A stretch of 17,099 bases of DNA from JAVBNC01 sp031551765 (GCA_031551765.1 JAVBNC010000024.1:1-17099), one strand, 5' to 3'; shown: positions 6,357 to 14,766, numbered from the stretch's first letter. The notes: a model not told the origin generated them from the letters alone. Numbers and translations are program-made.

Positions 6357-6703
6357 AGGACGGCCTGCGGGAAGCCATGGGCCGCCACGTGGCCCTGACC
6401 GCCCCCCGCAAGGACGGCTCCCGGCTCATCGACCACCTGGAAGCCACCGGCGGGGACTGGCAGGAAGCCTTTCCCCCGCCGGACCCCCCGGCCGCCGCGT
6501 CGGATATCTGGGACTGGTACTGGGAACTGCGCGCCGCCGCCCCTTCCGGCATGAACGGCCCAAACCCCGTCTCCTGGACGGAACTGGAAGCCTGGTCCCG
6601 CCTCACGGCCCGGCCGCTCAGCCGGCGGCAACTGCATCTGCTTCGGCTCCTGGACGTGGCGTTTCTGAACAGCCACGCGGAGCAGGCCAATAAGGCCCGT
6701 TAA
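6347..6703 (+). CDS. Tail assembly chaperone T-domain, made as G-T fusion by -1 frameshift
   Basis: This frame encodes 118 residues joined to residues 1-142 of the short chaperone, giving a fusion of about 260 residues (joined at base 6347, which is read twice). The junction reads NFF then RRIEDGLREAMGRHVALT, a normal-looking continuation. The T domain has PPAAASDIWDWYWELRAA, EAWSRLTARPLSRRQLHLLR and LLDVAFLNSHAEQ; the last is the usual end of this family, 'l-x-x-l-D-x-x-f-l-x-x-x'. The family helps recruit the tape measure and the tube subunits. Independent initiation at ATG 6377 looks weak, because only gggaag two bases upstream resembles a ribosome binding site. Taken alone this ORF would be annotated as an orphan hypothetical of 108 residues. 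Confidence 0.8.
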   Translation, partial: RRIEDGLREAMGRHVALTAPRKDGSRLIDHLEATGGDWQEAFPPPDPPAAASDIWDWYWELRAAAPSGMNGPNPVSWTELEAWSRLTARPLSRRQLHLLRLLDVAFLNSHAEQANKAR

Positions 6704-6714
6704 GAGCATTTGGC

Positions 6715-6769
6715 GAAGCCGTCCAAGAGTGAGAGCAGGGCTTCGACTCTTCATTGGCTTCAACAACTA
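6715..6769. repeat. Short derivative of the gtcgaagcc hairpin element
   Basis: Arms gaagcc..aagagt (6715-6730) and actctt..ggcttc (6746-6761) pair around gagagcagggcttcg, and the right tip is ggcttcaacaacta. The words gagagcagggct and ggcttc-acaacta are those of the element at 3998-4243, so this looks like a shortened or diverged member. It separates the chaperone pair from the tape measure gene. Confidence 0.55.
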
Positions 6770-6789
6770 ACCCTGACGGGAGTGTATAT

Positions 6790-9700
6790 ATGACCGCAAC
6801 CGCAACCATGGACCTGGCCGTTCTCGGCCTGGAAGTGCGCAGCGAGGGGGTGGAGGACGCCTCCAAACGCCTGTCGGAGTTTTCCGGTATGGCGGACGCG
6901 GCGCAAAAGGCCACGGACAGGCTGCTCGCCTCTTTGGAACGCCTGCGCCGCAACGGGGGGGATTTCAGCTTCGGCGCGGGCGGCTCGGATTCTTTTCTTG
7001 CGGCCGCGCAAGAGGCGGAAGACTACACCCGCGCCATGGAGGACGCGGGCAACAGCGCTTCGCGGGCTTCCGGCAGCCTGCGGGTGCTGGAAAGCGCGCT
7101 TTCCGGGCAGAGCCGGGCGCTTTCCGCCTCCCGTGACAGCCTGTCCGGGCTGGTCAAGGAGGAAGAGCGCTGGCTCAGCCAGCAACAGCGTCTGGAAACG
7201 GCCCGCAAGAGCGGGATGGAAGCCCTGGAAAAGCGCGGCGAATACCTGCGGGAAAGCGCCGACGGCGCGGACGCGCTGGAGGAACGCTACGACGAGCTTT
7301 TCGTCAGCCTGGACCAGGGCTATGCCGATATGTGGGACGGCATGCTCGCTTCCGGGGCATCGTCCTTTTCCCTGTTCACGGGCCAGTTCGGCGGGTTTTT
7401 GAGCGGCCTGATGCGCATGGCTTCTTCCAGCACCGTGCTGGTGCGTATCGCGGGCCTGTTCGGGAGCGGGAGCGGGTCCGGCGGCGGCATGCTGGGCGGG
7501 GTGGCGGATTTGTTCGGCGGCTCCGGCGGGGGCGGCGGTTCGGGCGGTCTGAGCGGAATTCTCAGTTCCGTAAAGTCCGTGAAAAGCCTGTACGACTACG
7601 GCAGTAAGGCCTGGGAGTATGCAAACCTGAACTGGTTCGGCGGCGGGGCGGGCGTGAACGCCGGCATCCCGTCTTTTGGCGCGGAGGGCGCGCTGAATAT
7701 TTATGGCCTTCCTGAGTTGGCTTACTCCGCGGAACAGCTTGCAACCGCAAGCAACGTTTTCAACAGCACCGTCAAAACGCTGATGGACAGCGGCATGACG
7801 TATGCACAAGCCTCTGCACAGGCCAATCTTGCGTCGCAAGCGAGCATGCAGGGCGGCTCCGCAAGCGGCGCAATGGCCGGAGCTTCCTCAATTGGAGCAG
7901 TGGGATCTCTTGTCACGGGCTTGGCCAGCGCCATAGCCACAATCATTATGGCGGATCAAAAAACATACAAACCGGCCACGGGCATGGCCGGCGCGGCCGG
8001 CGGCATGGCTGCCGGATGGATGATCGGCACATTGATAAACCCCGGCTTTGGAACAATGGTTGGCGCGGGCCTTGGCGCCGCTCTCGGCGCCTGGCTTGGC
8101 GTGCAGTTCGGCGGCGGCGGGCCTAACAAGGCCGCCACGCGCATTCAGGGCCTGATAAACCTGACCAACGACCAGACGTTCCTGGAAGGGTCCGGTCAAG
8201 ACTACGTTGCGGAAATACAGCAGGGGAAAGACGGTTTTTTAAAAGAGGGGGGCAGCTACATCACCTACGCCCGCTCAAACAAGAGCGACACAGATTTGTG
8301 GGGCATGACGCATGACCTGTTCAATATAACCAACTCCGCAATGGATCTTATTTTGACGGCCACCAAAGATGTGGCGGATATCATGCCGGATTCCATCAAA
8401 GATCAGTGGTGGAATAGTGCCGCCATGCAGGAAAATGTCGCATTCGGTAAAAGCTGGAAAGACAAGAAAATCACTACAGAGAATTTCCAGGAATGGGGCA
8501 ACGACCTGGCGTCGGACATACAACGCCAATGGGCGAAAGGGTTTTCCCAAATCGACTTCAGCAAAGACTGGGAATACTCCGGGAAACTCATTGTCGATCA
8601 GCCCCAGGTGCGTGGCAACCTTACGCAGGACCTGGTGAAGATCGTTGACAACATGCGGTCCACGGGCGTGGAGGCCCTGCGGGACATCGTCAACAACCAG
8701 GATCTGGTGGACCTGCTGCACGCGGAAATACAACGCACGCAGCCGGAATGGACAAAGGATCTGTATTTCACGGGCGAACAGCGCCTGGAAATGAACACGC
8801 CGGAGTATATCCGGGGCGTTCTGGAAAATGAGCTGGCCAGGTGGGATGCTGAAATAGCCGCCAGGCGGGACCGCTCCTACATTGACGACAATGGGGACAA
8901 TATCCCCGTCGCAAGGGAAGAGGAGTACAAAGACCGCCTGACCGGCCGGGAGATCGTCGTCAGCCTGTTCGACATGGTGCGCGGCGGGCTTGGCATGAAC
9001 AATACGGGCCCGGACTTCAACTGGCTGACCATGGACAACCTGTCGGACAACCTGGCCGAAATCCAGGCCGCCGACTTCGACACGCTGCAGGCCGCATTCG
9101 ACAAGTTCATGGCGGCCCTGTCCGGCATGGCCATGGTGGAAAGCATCATCGACAACATTGAAAACCCCCTCGCGCCCGTCAGCCAGTGGGTCACGGACGC
9201 CCAGGCCGCCGTGGAGCGAATGAACGCCCACCGCGCGGAATACCTGGAAGGCACCGGCTGGACCGACGAGGCCATTGACGAGGTCATGGAACGCTACCGT
9301 TCCGCCGTGACCGGCAGCTTCATGGACCAGATCAACTCCCTGCTGCACCCGCTTTCCGAGCTGCAGTCCGCGACCAAAACGCAGATTGAGACCATTGACG
9401 GCTGGCTCGGCGCCCTGAACGCGCTGGGCGCCACGGAAGCGCAGATCGCGGAAATAGAAGGCGCGCGCGCCCGGGTGCGGCAGAGTCTGCTGGACCAGGC
9501 CAACAGCTACGTGCTGTCCCTCAGCGGCGTGGACCAGGCCGCGCGGGCCATCAACGCGGCCTTTGACGACCTGGTCGCGGCCATGGATATCGCCGGGAGC
9601 AGCCTGGCCGACGTGGCCAGGGCGGAAGCGGCCCGCAACCAGGCGCTTTCCGACTCTTACCAAAAGCTCTCCGTGCCTTTTTACGACGATTTGCGTGTAC

Positions 9701-11373
9701 GCGCGGCCACGGCCGCCGGGGACGACGCTTCCGGCCTGCGGAAAGACATAGCCCGGCGCAACGAGCGCGAGGAAACGGCCCTGAAATTCGGCCAGGACAG
9801 CCCGGAATACGCGGCCATGCTGGCCGTGCAAAAGGCGGAGCAACTGAAGGCGGCGGCGGACAAGGCCACGGCGGAATACGAAAGCCTGGCCTCTTCCCTG
9901 AGCGCGGCATCCCAGGCGGCGGCCGGCGCGCGGCTCTCCTTTGTCAAAAACCTGCTGGCCGCCCTGGACAGCGCCGCGAACAACCTCAAACAGGCCGTGG
10001 ACGCCTGGGCGGAAGGCGCGAAAAGCGCCTGGGTTTCCGCCGCCCAGGCTTACCGGCAGGCCCTGGAATCCGAAATTTCCACGCAAAGCGCTCTCGCGGG
10101 CCGCATGGGCCAGACCCGGCGCGGCCTGTGGGCGGATTCCTCCCTGGTGGGCCAGGACCGGGCCTACGCCTCGTCCATGGCGGGTCTGGAAGCGCTGTAC
10201 CAGTCCGCCCTGGCCGGGGACGCGGGCGCGGCCGCGGAACTGGCCTCCGGCGCCAAAAGCTTCCTGGCCGCCAGCCAGGCCGTGAGCGCGGACAGCCAGG
10301 CCTACAACGCGGATTTCGACTGGGTGCAGGCCATGCTCGCGGACCTGGAAACGCAGGCCCAGGAGCGGGCGGATGCCGCCCGGTCCGAGCTGGAACTGCT
10401 CCAGTCCCAGCTGGACGAGCAGGGCAAGGCCAACGCCAGCCTGGAAGAGTTGAAAGAAGCCACGCTTGCCGCGCGCGCCTCCTACGAGCGCGCAAGGGAA
10501 GAGCAGGCGGCGGCGTATGAGCGCTGGAACTTCGGGGAAATCGCCACCGGCCTGGAAAGCCTGGAAAACGCCTACCGAGAAGCGGAAGCCGAATGGCTCG
10601 GCGTGCAGGCCACGCTGAACGAAGCCCTGCTGGCGGGCATCACCACCCAGTCGGAACTGGACAGCCTGCGCGTGACTTCCAAACTGGACGAGTTGAAAGA
10701 GGCCCTGCTTTCCGCGCAGGGGCAAAGTTCCGGCCCGGATTCAGCCCTGCTGGCCGCGCTGGAAGCGGCGCGGGCCGCCATGGAGACGGCTTCTCAGGCG
10801 GCGGCCGCCGCGGCCGCGGACGCGCAGGCCAAAATCGGCCAGTCCGGCAACTACGCGGGTTCCAGGTACCAGACGGAATACGAGCTGCTGGCGGCCAAGG
10901 CGGCGGACATGAACCTGGGCCGCGTCTCCCCCGGCCAGGCCGCGTCCGGCTGGACGGCCGCCGGGGTCAAAGAGGAAATCCTGCGCCAGGGCATGAGCGT
11001 GTCCGAATGGTACGCCCGCTACGGCAAGCCGGAAGGCTTCGCCCAGGGCGGCCTGGCTTCCGGCTGGGCGCTGGTGGGGGAAGAAGGGCCGGAACTGGTC
11101 AACTTCTCGGAGCCGGGCCGGGTGTACACGGCGGAAGAAACGCGGCGCATGCTGGCCTGCCCGGCCGCGGGCACGGACGGTTCCCCGGAAGCGGCGCGGG
11201 CCATGCTGGCGGAACTGCGGGAACAGAACGCGGAACTGCGGCGCGTGGCCGCGCGTCTCGCGGCTATCGACAAAAACACCAGAAGCGGCGCGGAAAGCCT
11301 GGAAAGCCTGGCGGAAGACGGCCTGGCGCTTGCCGGCACCGCCGCCGTCAAAAAAACGGAGTGGGCAAGCTAG
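6790..11373 (+). CDS. Phage tail tape measure protein
   Basis: This 1527-residue protein sets tail length and is ejected ahead of the DNA. ATG 6790 was chosen because gggag at 6778-6782 lies at good spacing; TTG 6754 would start inside a repeat element. The N-terminus (MDLAVLGLEVRSEGVEDASK, from residue 7) is the usual opening. Residues ~20-170 are helical and Ser/Glu-rich. A Gly-rich stretch lies near 221-258, and Gly/Ala-rich hydrophobic segments near 371-444 could cross a membrane (VTGLASAIATIIMA; GTMVGAGLGAALGAWLGVQF). Residues ~870-1370 are Ala-rich coiled coil. The C-terminal block FAQGGLASGWALVGEEGPEL plus VNF and RVYTAEE (~1417-1451) is the conserved tape measure tail motif. Bases ~7680-8960 are much less GC-rich than the rest. 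No lysozyme or peptidase domain was recognised. Confidence 0.93.
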   Translation: MTATATMDLAVLGLEVRSEGVEDASKRLSEFSGMADAAQKATDRLLASLERLRRNGGDFSFGAGGSDSFLAAAQEAEDYTRAMEDAGNSASRASGSLRVLESALSGQSRALSASRDSLSGLVKEEERWLSQQQRLETARKSGMEALEKRGEYLRESADGADALEERYDELFVSLDQGYADMWDGMLASGASSFSLFTGQFGGFLSGLMRMASSSTVLVRIAGLFGSGSGSGGGMLGGVADLFGGSGGGGGSGGLSGILSSVKSVKSLYDYGSKAWEYANLNWFGGGAGVNAGIPSFGAEGALNIYGLPELAYSAEQLATASNVFNSTVKTLMDSGMTYAQASAQANLASQASMQGGSASGAMAGASSIGAVGSLVTGLASAIATIIMADQKTYKPATGMAGAAGGMAAGWMIGTLINPGFGTMVGAGLGAALGAWLGVQFGGGGPNKAATRIQGLINLTNDQTFLEGSGQDYVAEIQQGKDGFLKEGGSYITYARSNKSDTDLWGMTHDLFNITNSAMDLILTATKDVADIMPDSIKDQWWNSAAMQENVAFGKSWKDKKITTENFQEWGNDLASDIQRQWAKGFSQIDFSKDWEYSGKLIVDQPQVRGNLTQDLVKIVDNMRSTGVEALRDIVNNQDLVDLLHAEIQRTQPEWTKDLYFTGEQRLEMNTPEYIRGVLENELARWDAEIAARRDRSYIDDNGDNIPVAREEEYKDRLTGREIVVSLFDMVRGGLGMNNTGPDFNWLTMDNLSDNLAEIQAADFDTLQAAFDKFMAALSGMAMVESIIDNIENPLAPVSQWVTDAQAAVERMNAHRAEYLEGTGWTDEAIDEVMERYRSAVTGSFMDQINSLLHPLSELQSATKTQIETIDGWLGALNALGATEAQIAEIEGARARVRQSLLDQANSYVLSLSGVDQAARAINAAFDDLVAAMDIAGSSLADVARAEAARNQALSDSYQKLSVPFYDDLRVRAATAAGDDASGLRKDIARRNEREETALKFGQDSPEYAAMLAVQKAEQLKAAADKATAEYESLASSLSAASQAAAGARLSFVKNLLAALDSAANNLKQAVDAWAEGAKSAWVSAAQAYRQALESEISTQSALAGRMGQTRRGLWADSSLVGQDRAYASSMAGLEALYQSALAGDAGAAAELASGAKSFLAASQAVSADSQAYNADFDWVQAMLADLETQAQERADAARSELELLQSQLDEQGKANASLEELKEATLAARASYERAREEQAAAYERWNFGEIATGLESLENAYREAEAEWLGVQATLNEALLAGITTQSELDSLRVTSKLDELKEALLSAQGQSSGPDSALLAALEAARAAMETASQAAAAAAADAQAKIGQSGNYAGSRYQTEYELLAAKAADMNLGRVSPGQAASGWTAAGVKEEILRQGMSVSEWYARYGKPEGFAQGGLASGWALVGEEGPELVNFSEPGRVYTAEETRRMLACPAAGTDGSPEAARAMLAELREQNAELRRVAARLAAIDKNTRSGAESLESLAEDGLALAGTAAVKKTEWAS

Positions 11374-12263
11374 TGCAAGCTATTATCCCCCAAAACTTAA
11401 GCATTCTGAACGATTCCGTGCCCGAGGACGAGGCCCCGGCCTGGGACGAAGGCGCGGCATACGAAGAAGGCGACAGCGTCACCGACGCGCACTACCTGTA
11501 CCTGGCGCTTACGGAAAGCCAGGGCAAAAAACCCGGCGGCCACTGCGACATGGAAGGCGCGCCCTGGCGCACCATTTCCGTGACCAACAAATACGCCTGC
11601 CTGGACCTGTACCGCTGCACCCAGACCGTGGCCCCGCAAGGGCAAAGCGAACTGGTCATCCAGGTGCCGTTCACGCGGCCCGCGACCGCCGTGGGGCTGC
11701 TCAACCTGGGCGCTTCCGCCCTGCGGGTCACGCTGCAAGACAGCACGGGCGAAACCGTGTGGGACAGCGGCGAAAAAAGCCTGCTGCGGGATTCCGGGTC
11801 CTGGTGGGACTACTACTTCGGCCCCTTCCGGCAGGAGAGCGACGTGGTGCTCACAGCCATCCCGCCCGTCAGCGGCGTTTTGACGGTCACGCTCACGGGG
11901 CCGCGCCCGGCCGTGGGCTCTGTCATCGTGGGGGAAAGAGTGCTGCTGGGCCAGACCCAGTACGGCGCGCGCAGCGGGTTCATCGATTACTCCGTCAGCG
12001 GCACGGACGCTTTCGGCAACGAAGTGTGGGTCAAGCGCCGCAACGCGCGGCGGGGCACTTTCCCGGTGTTCCTGGACCCCAAAGACCTGGACCACGCGCA
12101 AAAACGCCTGGCCGAGCTTTCCGGCAACCCGGCCCTGTGGATAGGCGACGACGGCACGGGGTTCCAGTCCCTGATCATTTTCGGCTTTCTGAAAGAATAC
12201 GAGGCGGGCCTTGATACCTGGGGCCGCGCCACGGCAACCTTTGACGTGCGAGGGATAGTATGA
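11373..12263 (+). CDS. Distal tail protein-like, with N-terminal carbohydrate-binding-like module
   Basis: This 296-residue protein follows the tape measure gene. GTG 11373 overlaps the previous stop by one base (taGTG), with ggag at 11358-11361. Residues ~22-57 read AWDEGAAYEEGDSVTDAHYL then YLALTES, with the 'W-x-x-G-x-x-Y-x-x-G-D-x-V-x-x-x-x-x-Y-x-a-l' layout of small CBM5/12-like binding modules. The middle is beta-rich (TAVGLLNLGASALRVTLQDS; DSGSWWDYYFGPF), with the look of a jelly-roll domain. The final ~90 residues contain NEVWVKRRNARRGTFPVFLD, ALWIGDDGTGF and SLIIFGFLKEYEA, a pattern found in many siphophage proteins encoded just after the tape measure. It probably sits at the tail tip and may touch surface sugars. 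It ends in an ATGA overlap with the fibre gene. Confidence 0.65.
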   Translation: MQAIIPQNLSILNDSVPEDEAPAWDEGAAYEEGDSVTDAHYLYLALTESQGKKPGGHCDMEGAPWRTISVTNKYACLDLYRCTQTVAPQGQSELVIQVPFTRPATAVGLLNLGASALRVTLQDSTGETVWDSGEKSLLRDSGSWWDYYFGPFRQESDVVLTAIPPVSGVLTVTLTGPRPAVGSVIVGERVLLGQTQYGARSGFIDYSVSGTDAFGNEVWVKRRNARRGTFPVFLDPKDLDHAQKRLAELSGNPALWIGDDGTGFQSLIIFGFLKEYEAGLDTWGRATATFDVRGIV

Positions 12264-13921
12264 CGGCCTTTGACCCCATCCAGCCGCTGCAAGGCATAAA
12301 CGAGCCGCTGGCGCTGAAAGATTCCGGCGACCCGGAACGCTTCAACCGGGCGGCGGAACGCAACCTGACGGACATAAAAGCCCTGGCGGACGGGCTGAAC
12401 AGCGATTTCATCCCCAAAGCCAACGAGTTCGGCGCGGGGCTGGCCGCATCCGCGCAAAGCGCCTCGGCGGACGCGGCGGCGGCCAAAGCCAGCGAGACGG
12501 CCGCGAAGGCAAGCGAAACCGGCGCCGCCCAAAGCGCGGCCACGGCAACAAATGCGGCGGCAGCGGCGGGCGTCTCGCGGGAAAAGGCCGCCGCTTCGGA
12601 AAGCGCCTGCGAGAGCATGGAGCGGGAAGTGCGGGGCCTGTACGGCGGCCTGACGCAAGGCGCCACGCCGGAACCCCTGCCCGGCTCCCCCATGGCCCGT
12701 GACGCATCAGGCCGCTCCCAGGCGGAAGACCCGGCTGCGGACAAGGACGTGGCCAACAAACGCTGGGTGGAACAGGGCCTGGAAGCCGTGCTGGAACGCG
12801 TGGCCGCCCCGGACGGCGAAAACCTGGTCCTGGACGGCAACGGCGACCTGAACCTGGGCCAGGGCGTCCGGGAAACGCTGGGGTATGTGGATACCGGCGG
12901 CGGCGTGAGCGCGGCCATTGCGAATTCCGTCATCCCGCGCGCCGGTCAGGAGGAAGTGGATTCTGGTGCGGACGTTAATAAGTATGTGGCGCCGAAAGAA
13001 CTCACTGCCTGGGCGCAGTCGCAAAAAGGCCCGCAAGTGCGGTTTGCCCCCGCGCTGACGGCGCCGTCCGGCAATTCCTACGGACAGATAGTGGCCTCTT
13101 CGGCCGGGTCTCTCGTATTCGGCGCTAACGCTCCGACGACGTTTTACCGCTCGAATAATGACTGGTATTCGTCCGTTAACTCCGGATCTTTTGAGTACCA
13201 GGCAGGGACGGTGTCGATGAATGGGGCTTACGTGCTGGCCCCAGGCATGGCCGGAAACAACCTTATGCAATACAGCAACAATGGCGGAGCAAGCTTTGCT
13301 TCTGCGAACCCCGGATTCGCAATAGGCGGAGCTTGTACAAATGAAAATGGCTTGGGGTTTTGCGTCAGAAGTACCTATACGCAGTCTGTATACAAGTCTA
13401 CCGGTCTGTACTCCGGGTCGTGGGTTGAGCAGCAGAATGTGCTGCCTGTTGCGCAGGTGTGGGGACCGATGCTGTGTTCCGGGCAAAATTTCATCATGTT
13501 CCCGGACAGCTCCAACCAGCTGGCTGTCTCGCAGAACGGGGGAACGAGCTGGGGGCTTGTATACGCGGGGATGTCGGGGTCCAGCCGTTCGTCCCTGAGC
13601 ATGTCCGGAGATGTCGCGGTTTTTATGCAAGGCGGAAACGTCTATATTTCCCGAAATGGAGGCCTGAGCTGGTCTGCGGTCTCAATACCCGCTTCCGTGC
13701 TTATCGGCAGCACGGTGGCGGGCGTATATGTTTCCGGAACATACGCGGCAGCCAGGCTTAATACAAACGCCATTGCCTACTCCCGCGACAAGGGAGTTAC
13801 ATGGTCAAGATTTAATCTGCCGACACAGTATGCAGTAAGCTACTCTATAACTGTAAATGGAAATCTTGTGTACATTTGCGGAGTATATACAGGCAATGCA
13901 GGAATGGTTATATCCCTTTAA
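12260..13921 (+). CDS. Tail fibre protein with C-terminal Asp-box beta-propeller
   Basis: This 553-residue protein is the probable receptor-binding fibre. ATG 12260 overlaps the previous stop (ATGA). Residues 1-55 (FDPIQPLQGINEPLALKDSG...) form the tail-attachment part. Residues ~56-125 are an Ala/Ser-rich trimeric-fibre repeat (AKASETAAKASETGAAQSA). Residues ~145-255 include ADKDVANKRWVE, a common fibre connector. From about 256 six blades follow, with Asp-box-like words starting at S298 (SNNDWYSS), S339 (SNNGGASF), S380 (STGLYSGSW), S424 (SQNGGTSW), S464 (SRNGGLSW) and S508 (SRDKGVTW); steps are 41, 41, 44, 40 and 44. The first and third are degenerate. No FRIP sialidase motif was seen, so binding rather than cleavage is favoured. 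Codon use changes sharply near base 12955: a hand count gives 46/60 GC at 12661-12720 but 26/60 at 13141-13200. Confidence 0.88.
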   Translation: MTAFDPIQPLQGINEPLALKDSGDPERFNRAAERNLTDIKALADGLNSDFIPKANEFGAGLAASAQSASADAAAAKASETAAKASETGAAQSAATATNAAAAAGVSREKAAASESACESMEREVRGLYGGLTQGATPEPLPGSPMARDASGRSQAEDPAADKDVANKRWVEQGLEAVLERVAAPDGENLVLDGNGDLNLGQGVRETLGYVDTGGGVSAAIANSVIPRAGQEEVDSGADVNKYVAPKELTAWAQSQKGPQVRFAPALTAPSGNSYGQIVASSAGSLVFGANAPTTFYRSNNDWYSSVNSGSFEYQAGTVSMNGAYVLAPGMAGNNLMQYSNNGGASFASANPGFAIGGACTNENGLGFCVRSTYTQSVYKSTGLYSGSWVEQQNVLPVAQVWGPMLCSGQNFIMFPDSSNQLAVSQNGGTSWGLVYAGMSGSSRSSLSMSGDVAVFMQGGNVYISRNGGLSWSAVSIPASVLIGSTVAGVYVSGTYAAARLNTNAIAYSRDKGVTWSRFNLPTQYAVSYSITVNGNLVYICGVYTGNAGMVISL

Positions 13922-13932
13922 TAGAGGACAAC

Positions 13933-14694
13933 ATGAAAACATCTTACATTTTCGATGCGGATACTCTGCTGTTCACTGGCTGTTCCAAATGCGTTGACGA
14001 TGGAACCGTTGTTGAAAATTCTGTGGATTTTCCTCCTTTCATACAGGGCATGACGCATACCGCGCGGATTCTGCCCGACAGGTCGGCCTGGGAAATTATA
14101 GAGGACTACCGCCACAGTTACGTGGTGGACGCCGGCAACCGGCGCGTTCAGGTGACTGAAACCGGCCCGCTGCCCGAGGGCCTGCGCCACGTGCCCTGGG
14201 ATGCGGTGGAAGCGGAGCGGGCGGAGGAGGAAGCGCAACGCCGGGCCGCCGACGAAGCCTCAACCATCCTCACCGCTCGCATGCAGCACGGCCTGGCGCA
14301 GACGGAAAGCTTCACGGCCCCGGAATTCGCCACCTTCGCCAAAGCGGGCTTGTTCAACGCCTGGGCGGCGGGCGTCAGCTACGAAACCGGGCAGCGCATC
14401 GTGCATGAAGGCGTGGTGTATGGGGTGATCCAGCCCGTCGCCGCCCAGGCCCACCAGCCTCCGGGCGGCGCGGGCATGCTGGCCGTATACCGCCCGCTGA
14501 GCGTGGACGCGGGAACCGGCGCGGAACCGGACGGCAGCCGGGACAACCCCTATGCGTTCATCAGCGGCATGGACGTGCGCGGCGGCAGGCACTACAGCTT
14601 TGAGGGCAAACTCTATCTCGCCAAGTCGGACATGATTCCCTGCGTCTGGAACCCCGGCACGCCCGGCCTGTGGCAGTGGGAACTGGTCGCGTAG
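13933..14694 (+). CDS. Fibre-associated phage protein (possible tail fibre assembly or accessory tip protein)
   Basis: This 253-residue protein closes the late operon, 11 bases after the fibre gene; ATG 13933 follows gagga at 13924-13928. Residues 1-75 (SYIFDADTLLFTGCSKCVDD...FPPFIQGMTH...AWEIIEDYRH) resemble the N-terminal domain of short proteins encoded after tail fibres. A charged helix follows (EAERAEEEAQRRAADEASTI). Residues ~144-180 (AWAAGVSYETGQRIVHEGVV...YGVIQ...HQPPGG) repeat the 'AW-x-x-G-x-x-Y-E-x-G' layout seen in the distal tail protein. The end (GGRHYSFEGKLYLAKSDMIP...W...WQWELV) looks like a second small beta module. It may be a fibre chaperone or a sugar-binding tip component; the sequence does not decide. 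The first ~40 codons share the fibre gene's low GC content, and the rest is GC-rich again. Confidence 0.6.
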   Translation: MKTSYIFDADTLLFTGCSKCVDDGTVVENSVDFPPFIQGMTHTARILPDRSAWEIIEDYRHSYVVDAGNRRVQVTETGPLPEGLRHVPWDAVEAERAEEEAQRRAADEASTILTARMQHGLAQTESFTAPEFATFAKAGLFNAWAAGVSYETGQRIVHEGVVYGVIQPVAAQAHQPPGGAGMLAVYRPLSVDAGTGAEPDGSRDNPYAFISGMDVRGGRHYSFEGKLYLAKSDMIPCVWNPGTPGLWQWELVA

Positions 14695-14766
14695 GGCATG
14701 CCCCCCCAACGGCTGTTCCGGCGGCATGGACGCCCTGGCCCGGCGGGTGAATCAATACATCCGCCG

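Noticed and set aside
6377..6703. The chaperone T domain as an independent gene starting at ATG 6377
   Set aside because: There is no convincing ribosome binding site, and the preceding ten codons back to the slippery site read as a natural protein continuation, so frameshift expression is preferred.
8275..10725. An 816-codon open frame on the minus strand opposite the tape measure gene
   Set aside because: It is antisense to a clear tape measure gene, rich in His/Gly/Arg/Val as expected from the mirror of GC-rich codons, and has no recognisable domain.
13021..13921. Active sialidase in the tail fibre
   Set aside because: Asp-box words are present, but no FRIP motif or arginine triad could be recognised, so only a propeller fold is claimed.
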